Source: Bradyrhizobium canariense (GTDB lineage: Bacteria; Pseudomonadota; Alphaproteobacteria; Rhizobiales; Xanthobacteraceae). Taken from it: 64,000 bases of DNA. Positions 35,229 through 44,030 of the stretch are shown here, piece after piece. The stretch is from NCBI RefSeq assembly GCF_018130465.1, contig NZ_JAFCKJ010000001.1, positions 372,001 to 436,000 on the forward strand, read 5' to 3'. The translations under genes were made by a program, and so were the position numbers. The notes below the pieces were generated by a model. The model searched no databases. It worked only from the letters and a program-made list of their open reading frames with translations, and was not told where the DNA came from. How positions within the stretch are numbered: the first letter of the stretch is position 1; every line of letters starts with the position of its first letter.

Positions 35229-35280
35229 GCCCAAGACCTTGGCCCAAGACCTTAGTTCAAGATCTTGGCCCAAGACATCA
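35229..35280. repeat. Four tandem copies of a 13-bp unit before the carbamoylase gene
   Basis: Units start at 35229, 35242, 35255 and 35268, with consensus GCCCAAGACCTTG. Copies 1 and 2 differ at one base; copies 3 and 4 have drifted further. The array ends 14 bases before the ATG, and the ribosome site AGGAAA follows it at once. It could affect mRNA folding or bind a regulator, and its copy number may vary. Confidence 0.85.
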
Positions 35281-35294
35281 CCAGGAAATCGCTG

Positions 35295-36227
35295 ATGCGT
35301 ATTGTCAATGTTGCCGCCGCCCAGATGGGCCCGATCCAGAAAGCCGACAGCCGCGAGGCCGTGGTCAAGCGCATGATCGCGCTGATGGACGAAGCGAAAG
35401 CAAAAGGCGCCGATCTGATCGTCTATCCGGAGTTGGCGCTCACCACGTTCTTCCCGCGCTGGTATGCGGAGGACCGGGGCGAGTTCGACAACTGGTTTGA
35501 GCGCGAGATGCCGAGTGCGGCAACGAAACCGCTGTTCGAGCGCGCCGCGCAGCACCAGATGGCGATGAATTTCGGCTATGCCGAGCTGACGCCCGACGGT
35601 CATCACTTCAACACCGCGATCCTGACCGACAAGTCCGGCAAGATCGTCGGCAAATATCGCAAGATCCACCTGCCGGGCCACGTGGAGTACGACACCAAGC
35701 GTTCGCACCAGCATCTGGAGAAGCGCTATTTCGAGCCGGGCGATCTCGGCTTCAAGGTCTGGCGCGAGCTGGGCGGCATCATCGGCATGGCCATCTGCAA
35801 TGACCGGCGCTGGCCCGAGACCTATCGCGTGATGGGCTTGCAGGGCGTCGAGATGGTGCTGATCGGCTACAACACGCCGTCCGTGAATGCGGAGAGGAGC
35901 GATGAGGGCGTCGAGAAACGCCTGTTTCACAACCGCCTCTCGGTGCAGGCCGGCGCCTATCAGAACGCGACCTGGGTCGTCGCGGTGGCGAAGGCCGGCA
36001 ATGAGGACGGCCACCCGCTGTTCGGCGGCAGCCTGATCGTCGACCCCAACGGCGAGATCGTCGCAGAGGCCAAGACGGAAGAGGACGAGATTCTGGTCCA
36101 CCCTTGCGATCTCGACGCCACCGCGTTCGGCAAGACTACGATCTTCAATTTCGCGCAGCACCGTCGCATCGAGCACTATGGCCTGATCACCAGCCAAACC
36201 GGCGCGGTGCCGCCGCCGGAGAAGTGA
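35295..36227 (+). CDS. N-carbamoyl-D-amino-acid hydrolase (nitrilase superfamily)
   Basis: This 310-residue enzyme removes the carbamoyl group from N-carbamoyl-D-amino acids, giving the free D-amino acid, CO2 and ammonia. The nitrilase triad is Glu46 (YPELALTTFFPRW), Lys123 (YRKIHLPGH) and Cys168 (ICNDRRWPE). These segments, and HLEKRYFEPGDLGF, resemble the Agrobacterium D-carbamoylase closely. The ATG at 35295 has AGGAAA eight bases upstream; an in-frame TTG at 35265 lies inside the tandem repeat and is unlikely. It completes the hydantoinase-carbamoylase-racemase set. Confidence 0.9.
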   Translation: MRIVNVAAAQMGPIQKADSREAVVKRMIALMDEAKAKGADLIVYPELALTTFFPRWYAEDRGEFDNWFEREMPSAATKPLFERAAQHQMAMNFGYAELTPDGHHFNTAILTDKSGKIVGKYRKIHLPGHVEYDTKRSHQHLEKRYFEPGDLGFKVWRELGGIIGMAICNDRRWPETYRVMGLQGVEMVLIGYNTPSVNAERSDEGVEKRLFHNRLSVQAGAYQNATWVVAVAKAGNEDGHPLFGGSLIVDPNGEIVAEAKTEEDEILVHPCDLDATAFGKTTIFNFAQHRRIEHYGLITSQTGAVPPPEK

Positions 36228-36232
36228 CGTCG

Positions 36233-36901
36233 ATGGCCGGCCGGAGCACATCGGGCATATCCTTACGAGAGCTCGATCCGCGCGATCGCTACAAGCTGCT
36301 TTGCGGCGTCGTGGTGCCACGGCCGATTGCGCTGGTGACGACGCTCGACGACAACGGGGCGGTCAACGCCGCGCCCTTCAGCTTCTTCAACGTGTTCTCG
36401 GAGAGCCCGGCGCTGATCGTGCTCGGACTTCAGCACAAGTCGGATCACAGCCCGAAGGACACCACCCGCAACATCCATCGCGACGGCGAATTCGTGGTTC
36501 ACATGGTGGACGAGGCGCTGTCGGTGGCGATGAACGACTGCGCGGTCGATTTTCCTTCCGGTGACAGCGAGGTCGTCGCGACCGGGCTTGCGACGCTTGC
36601 CTCAATCGACGTGAAGGTGCCGCGCCTGGCCGCGGCCCCATTCGCGCTCGAATGCCGGCGCCATGTCGTGCTGAATTTTTCGCCGGATCGTGAGCTCCTG
36701 GTTGGCGAGGTGCTGCGGGTTCACGCGCGCGAGGGCCTGGTCGACGAGGCCAACATGTATGTTGATCTCGACGCCTACCGGCCGATCGGCCGCATGTTCG
36801 GCAATCTCTACACGACGCAGCGGGATACGTTCGCGCTTACGCGCGAGAGCCACGCGCAATGGCTCGCGCGGCAGGACGCCAAAGAGCTGAAGGACGCCTA
36901 G
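36233..36901 (+). CDS. Flavin reductase family protein
   Basis: This 222-residue flavin-binding split-barrel protein has VVPRPIALVTTLDDNGAVNA near residue 27 and PFSFFNVFSESPALIVLGL, the family signature of FMN-binding reductases. Such proteins supply reduced flavin to a partner monooxygenase. The FAD-dependent oxidoreductase at 40825-42261 is the nearest candidate, although typical partners are FMNH2-dependent. It starts five bases after the carbamoylase stop. Its stop overlaps that of the convergent racemase gene (CTAG). Confidence 0.83.
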   Translation: MAGRSTSGISLRELDPRDRYKLLCGVVVPRPIALVTTLDDNGAVNAAPFSFFNVFSESPALIVLGLQHKSDHSPKDTTRNIHRDGEFVVHMVDEALSVAMNDCAVDFPSGDSEVVATGLATLASIDVKVPRLAAAPFALECRRHVVLNFSPDRELLVGEVLRVHAREGLVDEANMYVDLDAYRPIGRMFGNLYTTQRDTFALTRESHAQWLARQDAKELKDA

Positions 36902-37560
36902 TGAGCCGAGAACTGCACCGTACCCAGCGCCATGGTGACGGCCGCCTGCGTCGGGTCGATCACGGCAATGCCGAGCGCGTCTTCCAGAGGACGGCGATGG
37001 CGTGCCATGCCGGCGCAGCCCATCACGATGGCGCGGGCGCCGTCCTCGTCGCGCAGCGCGCGGCCGATGTCGATCATTTTGGCCAGCGTGCCTTCGCCCG
37101 AGGCGGTTTCCGCGACGCTCATGTTGAGCGGCCGCTCGCCGGCGAGGCGGTCGGTCAGTCCCATCTGCCTGAGATAGCGCATGTGACGCGGGATCGAGCG
37201 TTGGGCGATCGCGATGACGCCAAAGGTCTCCGCGCGGGCCAGCGCGGTCAGCACGCCGCACTCGGCGATGCCGAACACCGGGCGGTCGGTGCCTTCGCGG
37301 CAGACCTGAAGCCCGGGATCGCTGTAACAGGCGATGACAAAGGCGGCCGAGCTGTTGTCGCCTTCGACCAGCCGGCGCAGCGGCATGGCGACCCCATCGA
37401 CATCGGCCTGGCTTTCAATGCCGAACGGACCCTCGGCCAGCGTCTGGCAGACCAGTTCCGGCCCGCCCTCGAAACCGAGCGGCTTCAGTGCGTCCTCCAG
37501 CCCCTGCGTGACCGCAGGGTTGGAATTTGGATTGATGACGAGAATGCGCGGTCGGGACAT
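36898..37560 (-). CDS. hyuE: Hydantoin racemase (Asp/Glu racemase family)
   Basis: This 220-residue cofactor-independent racemase opens with ILVINPNSNPAVTQ. The two catalytic cysteines are Cys78 (FVIACYSDPG) and Cys182 (VMGCAGMARHR), close to the positions reported for the Sinorhizobium hydantoin racemase. It would interconvert L- and D-5-substituted hydantoins so that a D-specific hydantoinase and carbamoylase can use both. It is the only minus-strand gene in this block. It diverges from the D-hydantoinase gene across 56 bases, and its end overlaps the flavin reductase stop by four bases. Confidence 0.88.
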   Translation of the reverse strand: MSRPRILVINPNSNPAVTQGLEDALKPLGFEGGPELVCQTLAEGPFGIESQADVDGVAMPLRRLVEGDNSSAAFVIACYSDPGLQVCREGTDRPVFGIAECGVLTALARAETFGVIAIAQRSIPRHMRYLRQMGLTDRLAGERPLNMSVAETASGEGTLAKMIDIGRALRDEDGARAIVMGCAGMARHRRPLEDALGIAVIDPTQAAVTMALGTVQFSAH

Positions 37561-37616
37561 GCTGGTCTTCCTGCGAATTGGCGGTCACTTGCCCTAAGCC
37601 TATCATGGAGTGCCTT

Positions 37617-39086
37617 ATGACTGAACCCGCTTACGACCTGATCATTCGCGGTGGGCGCGTCGCGACGACGACCGACGTCTTCGAAGCCGACGTCGCCATC
37701 TCCGGCGAGACCATCGCCGCTATCGGCCGCGGGCTTCCGCCCGCGAAGCGCGAGATCGACGCGCGCGGGAAGCTGGTGCTGCCCGGTGGGGTCGACAGCC
37801 ACGCCCATATCGAGCAATTGTCCGCTGCCGGCATCATGAATGCCGACACGTTCGAGAGCGCGACCGTTTCGGCCGCTTTTGGCGGCACGACCACGGTGAT
37901 CCCGTTTGCTGCCCAGCACGTCGGCATGAAGCTGCCGCAGGTGGTGGAGGATTATCACGCGCTGGCCAAGAAGGGCGCCGTGATCGACTACGCCTTTCAC
38001 ATGATCATTGCGGATGCGACCAAGGAGACGGTCGAGGAGCACATTCCGGCGCTGGTGAAGCAGGGCCATGCCTCGATCAAGATCTTCATGACCTACGACC
38101 GGCTCAAGGTGGACGACGAGCCGCTGCTGGACATCCTTCTCGCCGCACGTCAATCCGGCGCGATGCTGTGCGCGCACGCCGAAAATCATGGCATCATCGC
38201 CTGGATGGTGAAGCGCCTGCTCGCGCGCGGCTACACGATGCCGAAATACCATGCCGTCAGCCACGCTCGCGTGTCGGAGGCGGAAGCCTTCACCCGGCTG
38301 ATCGGCATGGCGGCGCTGATCGACCAGCCGATCATGATCTTCCACGTCTCCACCGCCGAAGGCGCAAAAGTGATCCGGGACTCGCGCGGGCAGGGGCTGA
38401 AGGTCTTTGCCGAGACCTGTCCGCAATATTTGTTCCTGACCGCAGCTGATCTCGACAGGCCCGGGGCCGAAGGCGCCAAGTGGATGTGCAGCCCGCCGCC
38501 CCGCACGCATTCGGATCAGGAGGCGCTGTGGCAGGCGCTGTCGCTCGGCGATCTCCAGACCATCTCGTCGGATCATGCGCCGTATCGTTACGACGAGACC
38601 GGCAAGCTGCGCGCCGGTCCCAATCCCAACTTCAAGCAGGTCGCCAACGGCCTGCCGGGGCTGGAGCTGCGGCTGCCGCTGCTGTTCGACGCGATGGTGT
38701 CGAAGGGTCGGCTGGGCCTGGAAAAGTTCGTCGAGCTGACTGCGACGGCACCAGCAAAGATCTACAATCTGCATCCGCGCAAGGGCTCGATCGCGGTGGG
38801 CGCCGATGCCGATATCGCGATCTGGGATCCCAATCGCGAGACGGTGATCGCCGACGAGATGATGCACGACCTCGCCGGCTACACGCCGTTTGCGGGCCGC
38901 AAGCTGAAGGGCTGGCCGGTCACCGTGCTCTCGCGCGGGCGCGTCATCGTCGACGGCGACAAGTGTCTCGCGAACCCCGGCAGCGGCAAGTTCCTGGCAC
39001 GCAGTGGCGGCGAGGCGGCCAAGCCCACCGGCCGGCTCGTGGCCGACATGGATCCGGAACACAATTTTGGAGCGAAGCTGCTGTGA
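37617..39086 (+). CDS. hydA: Dihydropyrimidinase / D-hydantoinase
   Basis: This 489-residue cyclic amidohydrolase opens dihydropyrimidine and hydantoin rings. All metal ligands are seen: His62 and His64 (DSHAHIEQ), the carboxylated Lys155 (ASIKIFMTYD), His187 (CAHAEN), His243 (FHVSTAEG) and Asp319 (SSDHAPY). The substrate loop CSPPPR is also present. The ATG at 37617 has GGAG six bases upstream. It begins a run of plus-strand genes. D-hydantoinase is favoured over uracil catabolism because of the racemase and D-carbamoylase neighbours. Confidence 0.9.
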   Translation: MTEPAYDLIIRGGRVATTTDVFEADVAISGETIAAIGRGLPPAKREIDARGKLVLPGGVDSHAHIEQLSAAGIMNADTFESATVSAAFGGTTTVIPFAAQHVGMKLPQVVEDYHALAKKGAVIDYAFHMIIADATKETVEEHIPALVKQGHASIKIFMTYDRLKVDDEPLLDILLAARQSGAMLCAHAENHGIIAWMVKRLLARGYTMPKYHAVSHARVSEAEAFTRLIGMAALIDQPIMIFHVSTAEGAKVIRDSRGQGLKVFAETCPQYLFLTAADLDRPGAEGAKWMCSPPPRTHSDQEALWQALSLGDLQTISSDHAPYRYDETGKLRAGPNPNFKQVANGLPGLELRLPLLFDAMVSKGRLGLEKFVELTATAPAKIYNLHPRKGSIAVGADADIAIWDPNRETVIADEMMHDLAGYTPFAGRKLKGWPVTVLSRGRVIVDGDKCLANPGSGKFLARSGGEAAKPTGRLVADMDPEHNFGAKLL

Positions 39087-39102
39087 TGGTGGATCGCGCG
39101 CG

Positions 39103-40077
39103 ATGAAGATCGTCATCTTCGGCGGCACGGGGTTTGTCGGCCTCAATGTTGCGGAGGCGCTGCTCGCGCGCGGGCATCACGTCACGCTGTATGATCGCGC
39201 AGAGTTGCCGCCAGCCGCGCGGCGATCTCTTGCCGATTACGGCGCCGGGCTCAAAGCGGTGCAGGGCGATATCACCGACGCAGATGCCATCGATGCTCTC
39301 ATCGCGGAAGGCGCTGATGCGATCGTGCTCGGAGCTGCGATCACCGCCGGCGATGAGCTGGAGAGAGCATCGACCGCGCGCGTTCTCGAAATCAATGTGA
39401 TGGCGCAGATCCCGATCCTGCTTGCGGCGATCCGACATGGCGTTCGTCGCGTCGTCAATCTGTCATCGGCATCGGCCTATGGCGCCGCGGGTGCGCGGGT
39501 CGAGATTCTCGACGAGGAAACGCCCTGCGATCCCGTCTCGTTCTACGCGATCAGCAAATTCACCTCGGAGCGATCCGTCGCGCGCCATGCCGAGCTCTTT
39601 GGCGGCGACTTTCTGAGCGTGCGGCTGAGCGCCTTGTTCGGCCCGTGGGAACGGCCCAGCTCGGTACGCGATACGCCAAGCCTTCAGTATCAGATACTGG
39701 CTGCCTTCGCTCGCAGCGAGCCGGCGGTTGTGCCTGAAGCGGGTATGCGGGACTGGATCTACGCTCCGGATGCGGCCGAAGCTGTGGCGCTCGTCATCGA
39801 AGCCGAGCGGCCACGCCATCGGCTCTATAACATCTCCCGCGGCGGGCTATGGCCCGCGTTGCAATGGGGAGAGGCCTTTGCGGCGTTAAATCCCGGCCTG
39901 CAATGCCGGCTTGCCGCGCCCGGAGAGAAGACTGTCATCAAGCTGCATGGGCCCTATCGCGCGCCGCTGTCGGTGACGCGGATGGCGGATGAGTTCGGCT
40001 GGCGCGCGAGGTTCGGCTGCGCCGAGTCTGCCGCCGCGATGAGCGCCTGGCTGACGCAGCACAAGGAGTGGATCTGA
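39103..40077 (+). CDS. NAD-dependent epimerase/dehydratase family protein
   Basis: This 324-residue extended short-chain dehydrogenase has the nucleotide motif VIFGGTGFVGLN (residues 4-15), a serine region NLSSASAYGAAG, and the catalytic YAISK. Such proteins usually act on nucleotide sugars or hydroxy-acids, and nothing shows which applies here. It starts 16 bases after the D-hydantoinase stop and runs into the next SDR with one base between, so it belongs to the same transcript. Confidence 0.82.
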   Translation: MKIVIFGGTGFVGLNVAEALLARGHHVTLYDRAELPPAARRSLADYGAGLKAVQGDITDADAIDALIAEGADAIVLGAAITAGDELERASTARVLEINVMAQIPILLAAIRHGVRRVVNLSSASAYGAAGARVEILDEETPCDPVSFYAISKFTSERSVARHAELFGGDFLSVRLSALFGPWERPSSVRDTPSLQYQILAAFARSEPAVVPEAGMRDWIYAPDAAEAVALVIEAERPRHRLYNISRGGLWPALQWGEAFAALNPGLQCRLAAPGEKTVIKLHGPYRAPLSVTRMADEFGWRARFGCAESAAAMSAWLTQHKEWI

Positions 40078-40078
40078 C

Positions 40079-40828
40079 ATGCGGCTGCAAGGGCGCACAG
40101 CCATCATCACCGGAGCGGGCTCCGGCATCGGCCGCGCCAGCGCAAAGCTGTTTGCGGAAGAGGGCGCGCGTCTTGCCCTGGTCGATCGCGATGTCGCGGG
40201 CCTCCAGGAGACGTTGAGCCTGGTAGGCGAGGCCACGACCCATGTCGGTGACGTCGGCGATGCTGATTTCGCCGAGTCCGTTGCAAACGACGTCGTGGCG
40301 CGGCTCGGCCGGCTCGATATCCTGATGACGGCAGCCGGCTTCTCCTGCGGCGGCACGGTGCTGACGACGGACCCCGCCGATTGGGACGCGGTGTTCCGCA
40401 CCAATGTCGGCGGCACCTGGCTGTGGTCGCGCGCCGCTGTGCCCCAGATGCAGCGGCAGAAGAGGGGTTCGATCATCACGCTGGCCTCGCAACTCGCAAT
40501 CGCCGGCGGGAAAGGCAACAGCGCCTATATCGCCGCCAAGGGCGCGATCGTCAGCCTGACCCGGACGATGGCGGTGGATTTCGCGACAGACGGCATTCGC
40601 GTCAATGCCATCGCGCCGGGCGCGATCGACACGCCGATGCTTCGCCGCAGCTTTGCCCGTCATGCCAATGCAGACGAGGTCCGCGAAGCCTCCCGCAATC
40701 GCCATGCCATGAAGCGGTTCGGCCAGGCCGAGGAGATCGCGCAGACCGCGCTGCATCTCGCAAGCGATGCGTCGTCATTTACGACCGGCACGGTGATGGT
40801 GGTCGACGGAGGCTGGCTCGCGGCATGA
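40079..40828 (+). CDS. Short-chain dehydrogenase/reductase
   Basis: This 249-residue classical SDR has the cofactor motif TGAGSGIGRASAKLF near residue 11, serine in ITLASQLAIAG, and the catalytic YIAAK near residue 152. The C-terminus TTGTVMVVDGGWLAA is typical. AAGGAG lies ten bases before the ATG. Its TGA overlaps the next ATG. The substrate is unknown. Confidence 0.87.
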   Translation: MRLQGRTAIITGAGSGIGRASAKLFAEEGARLALVDRDVAGLQETLSLVGEATTHVGDVGDADFAESVANDVVARLGRLDILMTAAGFSCGGTVLTTDPADWDAVFRTNVGGTWLWSRAAVPQMQRQKRGSIITLASQLAIAGGKGNSAYIAAKGAIVSLTRTMAVDFATDGIRVNAIAPGAIDTPMLRRSFARHANADEVREASRNRHAMKRFGQAEEIAQTALHLASDASSFTTGTVMVVDGGWLAA

Positions 40829-42261
40829 GTGATGCGCTGACAGAGCTTGAAGCGAACGTTCGCGCCGATCTCGCCAGGATCGCGCATCCTAGCGCTGCGT
40901 GGCTCGAACCGAAGGCGGGCCCGGACGGCAAGCCGGCGCTGGATGTGCTCGTCGTCGGCGCCGGCCAATCCGGCGTCGCCATCGGCTTCGGCTTGATGCG
41001 CTCCCGCGTCAGCAACATCCTGCTGCTGGACAAGGCCGAGGAGGGGATGGAAGGCCCGTGGCTCACCTATGCCCGCATGCCGACGCTACGCAGCCCGAAG
41101 GATTATACCGGCCCGGACCTCGATGTCCCCAGCCTGACCTACCAGTCCTGGCACGAAGCCCGCTTCGGCAAGGAGAGCTGGCAGACGCTGAATCTGATCC
41201 TGAGGGAGCATTGGGCCGAGTACCTGCTCTGGCTGCGACGAGCGATCGCATTGCCGGTGCGCAACGGCTGCGAGCTTCTGGAGATCTTGCCGGCGGCAGA
41301 TGGCCTACTCGCCGCACGGGTGAAACGTGCCGATGGCGTAGAGACGCTCTATGCGCGCAAGATCGTGCTGGCGACGGGGCAGGAGGGGATGGGGGATTGG
41401 ATGATCCCCGAGCCGCTGAGCCATCTGCCCGTGAGCTCGGTCACGACCGTCGCCGACGATATCGATTTCGAAGGCCTTCGCGGCAAGCGCGTCGCCGTGA
41501 TTGGCGCTGGGGCTTCCGCCTTCGACAACGCGGCAACCGCGCTGGAAGCGGGCGCGGCGGAAGTGCATCTGCTGTGTCGTCGGCCGCAGATCCAGGTGAT
41601 CCAGCCCTATCGCTGGCTGACCTTTCGGGGCTTCCTGCGTCATCTCAGCGATCTCGACGATGCCTGGCGCTGGCGCTTCATGCGCACCATCCTCGAAATG
41701 CGCGAAGGCTTTCCGCAGCCGACTTTCGATCGCTGTGCGCGTCATGCCAATTTCACATTGCATGAAGGCGCTCCGCTGGAGTCCGCGCGTCAGACGCCTG
41801 ACGGTGTGGACTTGCAGACGCCGCGCGGCGCCATCACTGCGGATTTCATCATCTGCGGCACCGGCATCGACATGAATTTTGCCGGCCGTGGCGAACTGCG
41901 CGCATTTGCCGGCAATATCGCAACCTGGGCCGACCGCTATCAGCCCCCGGAGAGCGAGCACAACGCGCGGCTCGGCCGCTTCCCCTATCTCGCCGACGAC
42001 TACGCCTTCACCGAACGTGTCGCGGGCGAGACGCCGTGGATCTCGAATATCCATCTCTTCGCCATCGCCTCCACCATGAGTTTTGGTCCGTCGGGATCGT
42101 CGATCAACGCGATGACGACCGCGGTGCCGAAGCTGGTGAATGGCCTGACGCGCGGCCTGTTTCGTGCCGATGTCGAACGGCACTGGGCCTCGCTCAGCGC
42201 CTACGACGTGCCGCAGGCCGTAGTCACGCGGCCAGCGCGAAAAATGGAGGAATCGCGATGA
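40825..42261 (+). CDS. FAD/NAD(P)-dependent flavoprotein (monooxygenase-like)
   Basis: This 478-residue protein has two dinucleotide folds: VLVVGAGQSGVAIGFGL near residue 36 for FAD, and RVAVIGAGASAFDNAATAL near 220 for NAD(P)H. This is the layout of flavin-containing and Baeyer-Villiger-type monooxygenases, but I did not see a clear Baeyer-Villiger fingerprint. It is coupled to the SDR by an ATGA overlap. It is the last gene before the first ABC importer and its putative sigma-54 promoter. Confidence 0.78.
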   Translation: MSDALTELEANVRADLARIAHPSAAWLEPKAGPDGKPALDVLVVGAGQSGVAIGFGLMRSRVSNILLLDKAEEGMEGPWLTYARMPTLRSPKDYTGPDLDVPSLTYQSWHEARFGKESWQTLNLILREHWAEYLLWLRRAIALPVRNGCELLEILPAADGLLAARVKRADGVETLYARKIVLATGQEGMGDWMIPEPLSHLPVSSVTTVADDIDFEGLRGKRVAVIGAGASAFDNAATALEAGAAEVHLLCRRPQIQVIQPYRWLTFRGFLRHLSDLDDAWRWRFMRTILEMREGFPQPTFDRCARHANFTLHEGAPLESARQTPDGVDLQTPRGAITADFIICGTGIDMNFAGRGELRAFAGNIATWADRYQPPESEHNARLGRFPYLADDYAFTERVAGETPWISNIHLFAIASTMSFGPSGSSINAMTTAVPKLVNGLTRGLFRADVERHWASLSAYDVPQAVVTRPARKMEESR

Positions 42262-42311
42262 TCATCCATGCGCCGCCGCGACGAAGCCTCCCCATGAGCG
42301 CCCCATGAGAC

Positions 42312-42327
42312 TGGCGCGCAACTTGCT
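42312..42327 (+). promoter_or_regulatory. Putative sigma-54 promoter before the first ABC importer
   Basis: TGGCGCGCAACTTGCT matches the -24/-12 consensus TGGCACG-N4-TTGCA at all but two positions, with GG and GC at the required 12-base distance. It lies 52 bases before the binding-protein ATG (42380). Sigma-54 control would connect uptake to nitrogen status through an enhancer-binding protein such as NtrC. Confidence 0.65.
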
Positions 42328-42379
42328 TCTTTCTTGACCTGTCCTGCTGGCGTTCTTGTCGAAATTTTGGGGAAAACGA

Positions 42380-43999
42380 ATGCGTTTTGTGTCTTTCAGG
42401 CCGGCATCCTGCGTGCTCGCCACCGCTGCGCTTCTGCTTGTGGCCGCCGCGCCTTCGCAAGCGCAAACCAGGGCGGAGACTTTGCGCTATGTCACCGGCG
42501 CATCCGTCAACACGCTCGATCCGAACATCCCGGGCTCGACGCGTGAATCCTTCGCGCTGAGCATGAGCACCTACGACCGCCTTGTGGCGTTCGGCCGCAA
42601 GCAGCTCAACGGCAAATGGGTGTTCGATCTCGACAAGATCACCGGCGAGCTCGCCGAATCCTACGACGTCAGCCCGGACGGACTGAAGCTGACGTTCCGC
42701 CTGCGCAAGGACGCCAAGTTCCAGGACGGCTCGTCTGTGACCGCCGAGGACGTGAAATGGTCGCTCGATCGCTGCGTCACCGCGCCGATCCTCGGCAAGG
42801 CACAATTGCTGACGGGATCACTGACGTCCGCCGACCAGTTCAAGGTGATCGATCCCCTCACGATCGAAGTGACGCTGCCAAAACCCGACAAGCTCGCGCT
42901 GCCGAATTTGGCCACCGTCTATCCTCTGATCATCAACTCGAAAGTCGCCAAGGAGCACGCGACCGCGGACGATCCCTGGGCCACCGCCTGGCTGAAGGAG
43001 CACACCGCCGGCAGCGGCGCCTATGTGATCGAGTCTTTCAAGCCCGGCGAGCAGGTCATCATCAAGCGTAACGAGGACTGGAACCGCGGCTCGCCCGGCA
43101 AGCCGGCGTTCTTCAAGCGCGTGATCGTGCAATCCGTGCCCGAGCCCGCGACCCGCGCCAACCTGGTCGAGCGCGGTGACGCCGATCTCGTCGTCGATCT
43201 CCAGGCCAGCGACGTACAGTCGCTCGAGGCCAAGGGCAAGCTCAAGGTGATCTCGACGCCGCAGTACAATTCGATCACCTTCGTTTCGATGAACAACCAG
43301 ATCCCGCCCTTCGACAACGTCAACGTCCGCCGAGCCGTCGCCTTCGCGCTGCCCTATGAGGACATGTTCAAGGCTGCCCTGTTCGGCCGTGGAGCCCCGC
43401 TGTTCGGTGCGAATTGGCCGGATGGCAAGCCGCTGAACGGCATCTATCCGTTCCAGGCGCCGGTGAAGACCGATCTCGACAAGGCGAGGGAATATCTGAA
43501 GGCCGCTGGACTCCCGGAGGGTTTTTCGACCACCTTCAGCTTCAACGTCGGCCAGGCCTCGACCGCGGAGCCGATGGCGGCTCTCGTGAAGGAATCGCTT
43601 GCCAAGATCGGGATCAAGGTCGACATCCAGAAGCTGCCGGATGCGCAGATGTCGACGCAGATCAACGAGAAGAAGCTGCCCTTGTTCACTGAAGGCATCG
43701 TCGCCTGGTTGCCCTCGACCGATTACTTCTACCGCAACTTCTACACCGGCAATCAGCGCTGGAATTACAGCTCGATCAACAATCCGGAGCTGGCGACGAT
43801 CGCGCAGGAAGCGCGCTTCGAGCCCGACAAGGCCAAGTACGAAGAGGATGGCCGCAAGCTCAACGCGATTCATTTCAGCGAGATGCCGCAGATCCCGCTG
43901 TGGCAGCCGAACCAGGACGCCGTGATGGCGTCGTCGATCGAGGGCTATACCTACGAGTTCCATCGTCAAGTCGACTATCGAGACGTCAGCCGCAAGTGA
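42380..43999 (+). CDS. ABC importer 1: family 5 (peptide/opine-type) solute-binding protein
   Basis: This 539-residue periplasmic binding protein has a signal peptide ending near APSQAQ. The SBP_bac_5 fold is recognised by ESYDVSPDGLKLTFRLRKDAKFQDG and the segment EDVKWSLDRCV. The ATG at 42380 has GGGGA seven bases upstream; an in-frame TTG at 42356 is less likely. Ligands of this family include dipeptides, oligopeptides, opines and nickel. The hydantoin neighbours suggest carbamoyl-amino acids or small peptides, which is inference. Confidence 0.87.
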   Translation: MRFVSFRPASCVLATAALLLVAAAPSQAQTRAETLRYVTGASVNTLDPNIPGSTRESFALSMSTYDRLVAFGRKQLNGKWVFDLDKITGELAESYDVSPDGLKLTFRLRKDAKFQDGSSVTAEDVKWSLDRCVTAPILGKAQLLTGSLTSADQFKVIDPLTIEVTLPKPDKLALPNLATVYPLIINSKVAKEHATADDPWATAWLKEHTAGSGAYVIESFKPGEQVIIKRNEDWNRGSPGKPAFFKRVIVQSVPEPATRANLVERGDADLVVDLQASDVQSLEAKGKLKVISTPQYNSITFVSMNNQIPPFDNVNVRRAVAFALPYEDMFKAALFGRGAPLFGANWPDGKPLNGIYPFQAPVKTDLDKAREYLKAAGLPEGFSTTFSFNVGQASTAEPMAALVKESLAKIGIKVDIQKLPDAQMSTQINEKKLPLFTEGIVAWLPSTDYFYRNFYTGNQRWNYSSINNPELATIAQEARFEPDKAKYEEDGRKLNAIHFSEMPQIPLWQPNQDAVMASSIEGYTYEFHRQVDYRDVSRK

Positions 44000-44030
44000 C
44001 ATCCGCAAATTGGAGGAGCTCTGAAAGGTG

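Noticed and set aside
37579-37592. Sigma-54-like sequence before the D-hydantoinase gene
   Set aside because: TGGCGGTCACTTGC looks similar, but the GG and GC elements are one base too close (11 instead of 12), which normally abolishes function.
42258-42308. Sixteen-codon frame overlapping the end of the flavoprotein gene
   Set aside because: It is very short, has no clear ribosome site of its own, and shows no sign of being a leader.
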